A stretch of DNA of 6,313 nt from Ignavibacteriaceae bacterium (GCA_019912505.1 JAIOIM010000437.1:1-6313), one strand, 5' to 3'; shown: positions 1-6,102, counted from the stretch's first letter. Notes: generated by a model not told the origin, from the sequence alone. Translations and numbers: made by a program.

Positions 1-17
1 CAATATAAATACAGTTA

Positions 18-1607
18 TCAATGACAGGCAGCGCATTTAAAATCTTCTAATTTATATTTTACAAAAATGTTTCCAATTTCTTTAACAGTTTTATGACACC
101 GTGAGCAATCAATATTTTTATGTCCTCCGTCAAGCGTAAATTTTGTTTTGTTATGGTCAAACTTTACCGGTTTCCAGTCGTTGAATGAATGGCAGGTAAA
201 GCAACTGTTTTCTTCACTACTAAATTGACCGAAATGTACATCCTTATGGCATGTTACGCAATCTTTACTGAGCGATACAAACTTATGTTCGTTCGCTTTA
301 TTTATATTTTCCACGTAATGGCATTTTCTACAAGAAACGTATATATGCTTGCCGAGAAGTTTAAAATCGGTACTGTCGTGTTCAAATACTATGGCGCTCC
401 ACCTCTCTGTAGAATGGCATGAAGTACAATCATTCTTTGGTAAAAACTTTTCAGATAGTTCGTTGCCGTGTATGTTTTCGTGGCAATCAACGCATCTTGT
501 TTCAACAAGTTTGAATTCCCATAACTCAGTTTTTTTATGGCAGCCCTGACACGAAACTGCAAGATGGCTGCCGGTTAATTGAAACTCAATTTTGTTATGT
601 TTATCAATCGTATAAAGTGAAGGTATAAAACCCGCCTCATTATGGCAGGATGAGCAGTCTTCTATTTTGCCCTCGCCGGTAAACTGTCCTTTGTGAAAAT
701 CGGAATGGCAGTCAAAACAAAATTCATGTTTTAATTTTGCGGTTATACTTTCTTTATGACACTCATTGCATTGAACGCTTTTATGCATGCCGATAAGTGA
801 ATAAATGGTTTTGTCATGATCGAAGGACTGCCGGTTAATATTTTTAAAAGAACTTATTGAATGACAGGTAGTACAATCTTTTCCGAATTTACCCAGGTGG
901 ACATCTTTATGGCAAGATGTACAAGTACCGAATTCAACAGGTTTAAATAGTTGAAAATCCTTCCCATTCTTTTTTTCAATTTTATGGCAGCCTATACATT
1001 CAACCTTTATGTGAGCATCGGTAAGCTTATAGGCAGTCTGACTGTGATTAAATTTCTTTGCCGGGTTAAAGGCTTCAGTATTGTGGCACGAATTACAATC
1101 ATTCCCAAGTGTTCCTTGATGGCTGTCCTCGTGGCAGGCAATGCACTCACTGCTTAAACCAAGATAAGTTTTTGATCTTTTTTTCAACTCACCATCTTTT
1201 ACAAACTTGCTTCGATGGCAGTCACGGCATTTTGTTTTTTCATGTTTTCCGGTAAGAATAAAGTCAGTTTTTGAATGGTCGAAGTTGTCGGGATCAAAAT
1301 TTATTATCCTAAAATTGCGTCCGTGATGTTCGCTGTGGCAACTCCAGCAGTCTTTCCCTTTTACATCCGAAGTTGAATGATACCCGCCGCCATGATTTAC
1401 CAATTGTCCAATTTCTTTATGGCAGTCGAGACATTTGGAATTATTAATCTGCTCACCAAGCACGTGGCATTTGGTGCAATTACTCATACCTTCTAAATTA
1501 GCATGTGCCTTTGTTAAATCTCCGGGAGATATCTGGGCAGATGATAAACCGGAAAATATCATAATTGCAAAAGCTATTAAAAAAAAGTTACCGGAAATTT
1601 TGAACAC
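18..1607 (-). CDS. Secreted 20-heme c-type cytochrome with repeated three-heme modules
   Basis: A 529-residue protein with a Sec signal peptide (hydrophobic residues 8-21, likely cleavage after Ser-Ser-Ala24), so it acts outside the cytoplasm. It has 20 CXXCH motifs, with first cysteines at 44, 59, 87, 127, 155, 171, 204, 229, 245, 280, 297, 318, 353, 372, 394, 426, 450, 469, 501 and 525. All 40 cysteines belong to these motifs. After a three-heme N-terminal part (to about 105) there are five three-heme modules of 73-77 residues and a last two-heme one, each opening with an F-D-H-x-K-T-like signature and an H-x4-CXXCH element. The start is GTG; an in-frame TAG lies three codons upstream, and the next ATG (codon 16) would destroy the signal peptide. 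TGA is followed by an in-frame TAA. By family it resembles multiheme c3/c7-like electron-transfer cytochromes. It is transcribed away from dapF and the membrane redox genes, which I infer to be its partners. The partner enzyme and final acceptor are unknown. Confidence 0.95.
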   Translation of the reverse strand: MFKISGNFFLIAFAIMIFSGLSSAQISPGDLTKAHANLEGMSNCTKCHVLGEQINNSKCLDCHKEIGQLVNHGGGYHSTSDVKGKDCWSCHSEHHGRNFRIINFDPDNFDHSKTDFILTGKHEKTKCRDCHRSKFVKDGELKKRSKTYLGLSSECIACHEDSHQGTLGNDCNSCHNTEAFNPAKKFNHSQTAYKLTDAHIKVECIGCHKIEKKNGKDFQLFKPVEFGTCTSCHKDVHLGKFGKDCTTCHSISSFKNINRQSFDHDKTIYSLIGMHKSVQCNECHKESITAKLKHEFCFDCHSDFHKGQFTGEGKIEDCSSCHNEAGFIPSLYTIDKHNKIEFQLTGSHLAVSCQGCHKKTELWEFKLVETRCVDCHENIHGNELSEKFLPKNDCTSCHSTERWSAIVFEHDSTDFKLLGKHIYVSCRKCHYVENINKANEHKFVSLSKDCVTCHKDVHFGQFSSEENSCFTCHSFNDWKPVKFDHNKTKFTLDGGHKNIDCSRCHKTVKEIGNIFVKYKLEDFKCAACH

Positions 1608-1861
1608 TAATATCTATGCCCCAATAGTTAAAGTTTAATAATTTCCATTAGTCTATAATTCTTCTATAAAAAATATATAGTGGTTTTCTTAAGTTCAACA
1701 CACAATCTCTTGTTTTGTAAATGTTGCGTTCCTTGCACAACTTACAAAAACCCACATTGAGATAGCTACATGTAATAATACAAAAATAAATGTTAGGGAC
1801 AAACAAAATTTTAAAACTTGAGTAAAAAAAAGAAAAAACCACTTTTATTAACAAGTTTGTG

Positions 1862-1891
1862 TTGTATTTTTGTATAAAGCAAATTGATAAT
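1862..1891 (+). promoter_or_regulatory. Candidate promoter for the dapF operon
   Basis: Two overlapping readings are possible. TATTTTTG at 1865-1872 fits the Bacteroidota -7 consensus TAnnTTTG, although no good -33 TTTG stands 19 bases upstream. Alternatively GATAAT at 1886-1891 is a five-of-six match to the sigma-70 -10 box, with a weak TTGTAT 18 bases upstream. Either places transcription start about 60-80 bases before the dapF ATG. Assignment is tentative. Confidence 0.3.
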
Positions 1892-1899
1892 CATTAACT
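1885..1899. promoter_or_regulatory. Fur-box-like operator candidate
   Basis: The 15 bases match the 7-1-7 Fur palindrome TGATAATnATTATCA at 13 positions, counting the free central one. In the 19-base E. coli Fur-box frame (1880-1898) 15 positions agree. It overlaps a possible -10 box of the plus-strand operon, where a repressor would act. An iron-responsive regulator would make sense next to genes needing up to 20 c-type hemes, two b hemes and FeS clusters. The window is AT-rich and the organism's own Fur consensus is unknown, so a chance match remains possible. Confidence 0.35.
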
Positions 1900-1956
1900 T
1901 CACACAAGTTTTACAATTAATTGAATTCTGTTGGAGATTAAATTAAATTTACCCCC

Positions 1957-2820
1957 ATGACAAAAGTAAATTTTTGCAAGATGAGCGGCGCAGGCAACGA
2001 TTTTATAGTTATAGATTCGGATGTAGAAAAATTATTCGAAGCAGACCAGCAAATAATAAGAAAGTTATGCCACCGCCGTAATGGTATTGGAGCCGATGGA
2101 CTTATTACGGTAAAGAAGGACGATAAAACAGATTTTACAATGAGTTATTATAACGCTGATGGTTCTACCGGTTCGTTATGCGGTAATGGCGCCCGATGCG
2201 CAATTAAATTTGCTAATATCACGGGAAAGTTTAATACTTCCAGTACAACTTTTTCTTCACTGGGAGAATCATTTTCCGGTGAATTGATTAACGATGACAC
2301 AATAAAGTTTTTTCTAAATTCACCAAAAAATTTTATTCTTGATAGTAAAATTAAAGTTGCCGGTCAGTTAATAAATGCTTCATTTGTTAATACCGGAACT
2401 CCGCATCTTATAATAAAAAGTTCGGAGGTTCTAAAAGATTTGTCTAACCCCGAATCTTTTTACATAATAGATGACTTACCTGTCGTAGAACTTGGCAGAC
2501 TGATAAGGCATCATGAAGATTTTACACCGGACGGAGTAAATGTTAATTTTGTAGAAATAAAAGATGATAAGATATTTATCCGCACATACGAGCGGGGAGT
2601 TGAAGACGAAACCCTTGCTTGCGGTACAGGTTCTACCGCTGCGGCAATTATTTTATACATAACAGATAAATTAAAACCGCCTATAAATTTAGTTACTCGG
2701 GGAGGCGAACCATTAACAGTAAATTTTGAAGAAAAAGATAATACGTTTTACAATTTATCATTAACCGGTCCGGCAAAGGTTACCTTTACCGGCAGTTTTT
2801 CACTTAACAATTTTATATAA
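1957..2820 (+). CDS. dapF: Diaminopimelate epimerase
   Basis: A cytoplasmic, cofactor-independent enzyme that interconverts LL- and meso-diaminopimelate, in the route to lysine and peptidoglycan cross-linking. At 287 residues it has the usual family length. Visible family motifs are the N-terminal M-S-G-A-G-N-D-F (9-16), N-A-D-G-S (66-70) leading into the first catalytic cysteine Cys75 in C-G-N-G-A-R-C, the G-T-P-H block (147-150), P-D-G-V-N-V-N-F (191-198), E-R-G (212-214), and the second catalytic cysteine Cys222 in A-C-G-T-G-S (221-226). Both cysteines of the two-base mechanism are intact. The ATG at 1957 gives the expected N-terminus; the GGAG at 1933-1936 is too far upstream to be a normal ribosome site. 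It is the first gene of the plus-strand set, and only 16 bases separate it from the next gene, so co-transcription is likely even though its role is unrelated to redox chemistry. Confidence 0.97.
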   Translation: MTKVNFCKMSGAGNDFIVIDSDVEKLFEADQQIIRKLCHRRNGIGADGLITVKKDDKTDFTMSYYNADGSTGSLCGNGARCAIKFANITGKFNTSSTTFSSLGESFSGELINDDTIKFFLNSPKNFILDSKIKVAGQLINASFVNTGTPHLIIKSSEVLKDLSNPESFYIIDDLPVVELGRLIRHHEDFTPDGVNVNFVEIKDDKIFIRTYERGVEDETLACGTGSTAAAIILYITDKLKPPINLVTRGGEPLTVNFEEKDNTFYNLSLTGPAKVTFTGSFSLNNFI

Positions 2821-2836
2821 TATATCCGGAGAAAAA

Positions 2837-3136
2837 ATGTCCAAAGTAGTATTTACAATACAATATGAAGTTAACTCAGCTAAAAGAAATGATTATTTGC
2901 AAGTGATTAAGGAGTTAAAAACTCTGCTTGTTGTCGATGGTTTGGAAAGTTATAATGTTTATGAATTAAAAGGAAAAGAAAATCACTTTCATGAATTTTA
3001 CCGGTTTGCATCCGAGGAAGCATATGAAGCTTTTGATGATGATCAGAACGAACGCATAAATATTTTAATAAGTAAACTAAATGATATGACCTCCGGTACA
3101 AAGTACTCAACTTTGCACGAATTGCAGCTTTCATAA
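2837..3136 (+). CDS. Small ABM-like dimeric alpha/beta-barrel protein
   Basis: A 99-residue soluble protein with no signal peptide, membrane segment or cysteine. Predicted elements run beta (4-11), amphipathic helix (15-30), beta (36-44), beta (48-57), helices (59-66 and 69-84) and beta (89-97). This is the order of the ferredoxin-like dimeric alpha/beta barrel found in antibiotic-biosynthesis-monooxygenase (ABM), EthD and heme-degrading proteins. The block N-H-F-H-E-F-Y-R-F (49-57) resembles the strand that lines the pocket in ABM proteins. A clear GGAG lies 5 bases before the ATG. It sits between dapF and the cytochrome b gene. A role in handling a quinone, heme or small aromatic ligand for the neighbouring redox chain is possible but unproven. 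The fold call is moderately sure; the substrate is unknown. Confidence 0.8.
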   Translation: MSKVVFTIQYEVNSAKRNDYLQVIKELKTLLVVDGLESYNVYELKGKENHFHEFYRFASEEAYEAFDDDQNERINILISKLNDMTSGTKYSTLHELQLS

Positions 3137-3162
3137 AAACGGAGAGGTTAACTTTCGTTTTT
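3135..3162 (+). other. AT-rich inverted repeat covering an orphan SD-like sequence
   Basis: AAAAACGGAG (3135-3144) can pair with TTTCGTTTTT (3153-3162) around an 8-base loop, giving a 10-bp stem that includes two G-U pairs and only two G-C pairs. It starts inside the stop codon of the preceding gene and ends in a T-run. It could be a weak terminator or attenuator between the ABM-like gene and the cytochrome b gene. It also buries a GGAGAGG sequence (3141-3147) that has no start codon at a suitable distance. The stem is weak, so a chance repeat is quite possible. Confidence 0.25.
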
Positions 3163-3185
3163 CGTAAATTTTCAATTGAGGGCAA

Positions 3186-3233
3186 ATGAATACTATTCCG
3201 GTGTCTTCAAGAAACACTTCGAATAAAATATGA
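3186..3233 (+). CDS. Possible 15-codon leader peptide overlapping the cytochrome b start
   Basis: An ATG at 3186 opens a 15-codon frame (MNTIPVSSRNTSNKI) whose TGA stop overlaps the next gene's ATG as ATGA (3230-3233). A GAGGG purine run (3178-3182) sits 3 bases before its start, closer than ideal. The downstream ATG at 3230 has no Shine-Dalgarno sequence of its own, so translation of this leader could deliver ribosomes to it by termination-reinitiation. The peptide shows no regulatory codon cluster. It is short enough to be accidental. Confidence 0.3.
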   Translation: MNTIPVSSRNTSNKI

Positions 3234-4105
3234 ATAAAACATTTCACAAAGTTTATATTGCGGCATTTTTTGTGATTGGCATCTCCGTAACCCTATTGCT
3301 TATGGTTTATGGATATAATTATTACTCCACCCCGATAGAAGAAAGATTCTTTAATGCTTCGCACAAATTGCTGAAACCAAGCGGAGTAGTGGGGCACGGG
3401 CTTGGTATTATCGGAACTTTGATGATGATTATCGGGGTAGTTATTTATATGGTGCGTAAAAGGTTCCGTGCTTTTTTTAATCTTGGTTATTTAAAACATT
3501 GGCTCGAATTTCATATTTTTTTATGTACCGTAGGTCCAATTCTGGTTCTTTTTCATACCGCATTTAAGTTCGGCGGTATTGTTTCAGTAAGTTTTTGGAG
3601 TATGGTGCTTGTAGTTTTAAGCGGCATTGCAGGCAGATTTATTTATGTTCAAATACCGAGAACTATACAAGGGCAGGAACTTTCAATAATAGATTTAAAT
3701 AAATTAAATGACGACATTAACAACAGGCTGCTTAACGAATATAAATTAGATACCTCTCTTCTGTCTGAATTTGATCATCTAAAAAGAGTAACCAAGTATT
3801 CTGCCGCCGGTGCTCTTACGGCTTTTATTTTTGTAATAAAAGATTATTTTGAAATTAAAGTTGTTCTCCGCAAATTTAAAAAAGAAATAAAAAAATTAAG
3901 TCTGCCTTCATCATCAAAAAAAGAGGCAGTAAAGACTGCAAAACAAAAATTGATATTGAGCCGCCGTATAGGGTTGTTGCGTACAATGCAGAAGTTGTTT
4001 AAATACTGGCATGTTGCTCATCTTCCGTTTGCTCTTATAATGATTATTATTATGTTCGTTCATGTGGCGGTGACAATCGTCTTTGGTTATAAATGGATTT
4101 TTTAA
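3230..4105 (+). CDS. Diheme cytochrome b-like integral membrane protein
   Basis: A 291-residue membrane protein with hydrophobic helices near 8-29, 53-75, 92-113, 118-140 and 264-286. Positively charged stretches (76-80 and 213-257) place the N-terminus and the long 141-260 segment in the cytoplasm. His95 and His109 lie 14 residues apart in the third helix, and His264 and His278 lie 14 apart in the last helix. Two such pairs are the hallmark of diheme cytochrome b subunits of the bc1 type, with one heme near each membrane face. Other helix-edge histidines are 45, 56, 90 and 261. The inferred job is moving electrons across the membrane, probably with quinone, between the flavoprotein encoded downstream and periplasmic cytochrome. 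The ATG lacks a Shine-Dalgarno site, and an in-frame TAA at 3224-3226 excludes an earlier start. The next gene begins 10 bases after its stop. I do not recognise a named family, and overall similarity to bc1 cytochrome b is not evident. Confidence 0.85.
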   Translation: MNKTFHKVYIAAFFVIGISVTLLLMVYGYNYYSTPIEERFFNASHKLLKPSGVVGHGLGIIGTLMMIIGVVIYMVRKRFRAFFNLGYLKHWLEFHIFLCTVGPILVLFHTAFKFGGIVSVSFWSMVLVVLSGIAGRFIYVQIPRTIQGQELSIIDLNKLNDDINNRLLNEYKLDTSLLSEFDHLKRVTKYSAAGALTAFIFVIKDYFEIKVVLRKFKKEIKKLSLPSSSKKEAVKTAKQKLILSRRIGLLRTMQKLFKYWHVAHLPFALIMIIIMFVHVAVTIVFGYKWIF

Positions 4106-4109
4106 GGAG
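4104..4109 (+). promoter_or_regulatory. Ribosome binding site that fixes the TPR gene start
   Basis: AAGGAG overlaps the TAA stop of the cytochrome b gene and lies 6 bases before the ATG at 4116. It selects that ATG over the in-frame ATG at 4083, which would extend into the upstream gene and has no such site. Confidence 0.8.
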
Positions 4110-4115
4110 AAATTT

Positions 4116-4715
4116 ATGAGATTTAAACCTGTTTATATTTATGTAGTGTTAGTTTTAGCCGCAGTTGCATTATTTATTTTCATCCCGCAAAGTAACGGTT
4201 CAAAAAAAACAGCAGACTTGACAAATGAGGAAATGCCTCAAGATGATATTCATAAGGGATTAGATAGTAAACAAGGACCGCCGAATAAGGATAATGTTAC
4301 CGGCAATATAAAACATCAAATGGATATGATGAAAAAAGCTGTCGAGGAGAATCCAAACGATACATTAGTGGTTAAAGATTATGCAGATTTCCTTGCCGCT
4401 GCTCATCGAAGAGATGAAGCCATTCCATTGTATGAGAGAATTCTAAAAATAGATCCTAAGCGAAGTGATATTTTGTTTAATCTTGCATTTATTTATTACG
4501 GCGAGCAGAAGTTCGACAAAGCAAAAGAAACAACCAAACGGATTTTGAAAATTGCCCCCGATGATCTGCGAGCACATTACAATCTTGGTGCAATTGCTCA
4601 GGCAGAGGGTAACACGGCTGAAGCGAAAGAAATATGGACGGAACTGGCAGAGAAACACGCCGCAACCGAAACAGGCAAACTTGCTAAAGAGTCGATTGAT
4701 AAATTAAACCGTTAG
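4116..4715 (+). CDS. Membrane-anchored TPR protein
   Basis: A 199-residue protein with one N-terminal membrane helix (about 6-23), a low-complexity polar linker (24-65) and three consecutive 34-residue TPR units at 81-114, 115-148 and 149-182, followed by a short capping helix. R2 and K4 before the helix favour N-terminus inside and the TPR domain in the periplasm, though lysines just after the helix weaken this. There are no cysteines, so it carries no c-type heme. TPR domains bind partner proteins, and anchored ones such as CcmI/NrfG assist cytochrome c maturation. By analogy this protein may help assemble or dock the 20-heme cytochrome, or scaffold the membrane complex. It lies 10 bases after the cytochrome b gene and its TAG stop shares one base with the GTG start of the next gene, so tight co-translation is expected. 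The exact role is not recognisable. Confidence 0.9.
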   Translation: MRFKPVYIYVVLVLAAVALFIFIPQSNGSKKTADLTNEEMPQDDIHKGLDSKQGPPNKDNVTGNIKHQMDMMKKAVEENPNDTLVVKDYADFLAAAHRRDEAIPLYERILKIDPKRSDILFNLAFIYYGEQKFDKAKETTKRILKIAPDDLRAHYNLGAIAQAEGNTAEAKEIWTELAEKHAATETGKLAKESIDKLNR

Positions 4716-6046
4716 TGGAAGTTTTAATTGAAAATATAGTAACCTATCTTGTTGTTCTTATAATCGGGGGAAGTATTTTATTCTTTTACTTCCTTAAACA
4801 TAAAAAAGCTACAAAGGTTACAAACCGAAAAATTGAAAAAGCAAAGGAAATGGGTTTTCATGAACCGGTTTCTCTACACCCGGTTGTTAACCACGATATT
4901 TGTCTTGGAAGCGGTGCGTGCATAAATGCATGCCCTGAAAGAGATATTTTGGGTTTTGTAAACGGACAGGCGCACACGGTAAATGCAAGCCGGTGTGTTG
5001 GGCATGGCGCATGTTATCACGCTTGTCCGGTTGGTGCAATATCACTTTTTATAGGCACAGAAAAACGTGGAGTTGAACTTCCGCATGTAAGCCAGGAGTT
5101 TGAAACAAACATAAAAGGATTATCTATTGCCGGGGAACTCGGCGGAATGGGTTTAATAAAAAACGCTGTTGAACAGGGAAAACAAGCTCTTCAAAACATT
5201 GTAAAAAATTTGAATAAAGATGTTAAAGCCGAATATGATGTTTTAATTGTCGGCGCCGGACCGGCAGGTATTTCGGCTACGCTTGAGGCAGCAAAGCAAA
5301 AGTTAAAGTTTGTAACCATCGAGCAGGATAGCCTGGGCGGCACGGTTTACAGTTTTCCAAGAGCAAAAATTGTAATGACCTCGCCGATGGATATACCTCT
5401 GCACGGGAAAGTGAAACTTGGCGAATCGTCAAAATCGGAGTTGATTGAATTATGGACCGGAATTCTTAGTAAAAATAATATTAGCATCACTACTCAGGAA
5501 AAAGTTGAATCGATTGAAAAGCAAAACGATACTTTTATAGTAGAGACAAATAAAACCCATTATACAGCGCGTGCGGTTTTGCTTGCAATCGGCAGAAGAG
5601 GAACTCCGCGCAAACTTGGTGTACTCGGCGAGGGGACCGAAAAAGTATACTACCGGCTGCTCGAACCGGAACTTATTCACAATCAAAATATTTTGGTTGT
5701 GGGCGGCGGCGACTCTGCAATTGAATCGGCGCTTATGCTTGCTGAAGAAAAAAATATAGTAACACTTTCATACCGCGGCGACTCATTTAACAGGTTAAAA
5801 CCGAAAAATCTTGAAAAAATTAATCGGGCAAAAAAACACGGCGAAATAAATATAATTTTTAACTCTACCGTAGTTGAAATAAAGGAAAAAGAAGTTTTGC
5901 TGTCGGTTAAAAATTCAGAAGAAATTACGATTGCCAACCACCTTGTTTATGTATTTGCCGGGGGCGAGTTGCCTACCCGATTTTTAGAAAAAATTGGAAT
6001 AACGATAACCAAAAAATTTGGCGAAGCCGTATTAAAAGGGCGATAA
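4715..6046 (+). CDS. Membrane-anchored ferredoxin-FAD/NAD(P) oxidoreductase
   Basis: A 443-residue fusion. An N-terminal helix (8-27) followed by lysines points to a cytoplasmic body. A double-cluster ferredoxin domain (about 54-112) carries C63-x2-S66-x2-C69-x3-C73-P and C94-x2-H97-x2-C100-x3-C104-P, so the usual second cysteine is Ser in one motif and His in the other. A linker with E-L-G-G-M-G-L-I-K-N (141-150) joins it to a thioredoxin-reductase-like half: FAD site G-A-G-P-A-G (180-185), G-G-T-V-Y-S-F-P-R (208-216) and NAD(P)-type site G-G-G-D-S-A (330-335). There is no redox CXXC, so it is not a thioredoxin reductase; ferredoxin-NAD(P) reductase-like chemistry is more likely. The inferred role is electron exchange between NAD(P)H and the membrane cytochrome b. 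The start is GTG, overlapping the upstream TAG by one base. Its direction of electron flow and preference for NADH or NADPH cannot be read here. Confidence 0.92.
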   Translation: MEVLIENIVTYLVVLIIGGSILFFYFLKHKKATKVTNRKIEKAKEMGFHEPVSLHPVVNHDICLGSGACINACPERDILGFVNGQAHTVNASRCVGHGACYHACPVGAISLFIGTEKRGVELPHVSQEFETNIKGLSIAGELGGMGLIKNAVEQGKQALQNIVKNLNKDVKAEYDVLIVGAGPAGISATLEAAKQKLKFVTIEQDSLGGTVYSFPRAKIVMTSPMDIPLHGKVKLGESSKSELIELWTGILSKNNISITTQEKVESIEKQNDTFIVETNKTHYTARAVLLAIGRRGTPRKLGVLGEGTEKVYYRLLEPELIHNQNILVVGGGDSAIESALMLAEEKNIVTLSYRGDSFNRLKPKNLEKINRAKKHGEINIIFNSTVVEIKEKEVLLSVKNSEEITIANHLVYVFAGGELPTRFLEKIGITITKKFGEAVLKGR

Positions 6047-6102
6047 AAGATTAATTTGGCAAATAATTACTTCATGCCCGTTTTCTAACCCGGCTTTGTC
6101 CC

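Larger units (their letters stand above)
1608..1956. promoter_or_regulatory. Divergent intergenic control region
   Basis: This gene-free stretch of 349 bases separates the minus-strand cytochrome from plus-strand dapF, so it should hold promoters for both directions. It is very AT-rich, with an A-tract around 1824-1838. For the minus strand, a TTGAAC-like -35 (1698-1693) lies 15 bases from a TATATT-like -10 (1677-1672), giving a leader of roughly 60 bases. A Bacteroidota-style TAnnTTTG element also occurs at 1788-1781. For the plus strand see the separate entries at 1862-1891 and 1885-1899. AAAACTTG (1813-1820) recurs inverted as CAAGTTTT (1905-1912). I see no RNA gene or convincing small gene here. 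Individual promoter boxes are weak because A+T-rich DNA yields such matches by chance. Confidence 0.5.

Noticed and set aside
18..1607. The repeated short motifs in this stretch as a DNA repeat or CRISPR array
   Set aside because: The repeats are irregularly spaced coding repeats for CXXCH and neighbouring residues in one open frame; there are no constant repeats with unique spacers.
1648..1854. 68-codon minus-strand reading frame between the cytochrome and dapF
   Set aside because: It lies in very AT-rich DNA, has no recognisable domain and no ribosome site, and its composition (many Phe, Ile, Tyr, Cys) is typical of translated noncoding AT-rich sequence.
4083..4115. Upstream ATG extending the TPR protein by 11 residues
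   Set aside because: It would start inside the cytochrome b gene without a ribosome site, whereas AAGGAG stands at ideal distance from the ATG at 4116 and gives a normal anchor sequence.
4715..6046. Thioredoxin reductase or glutamate synthase small subunit
   Set aside because: There is no redox CXXC as in thioredoxin reductase. The ferredoxin part with an N-terminal membrane helix and altered cysteine motifs does not fit glutamate synthase small subunit either.
6047..6102. Intrinsic terminator after the oxidoreductase gene
   Set aside because: The GC-rich words here (GCCCG, CCCGGC) are not complementary to each other in inverted order and no T-run follows a stem.
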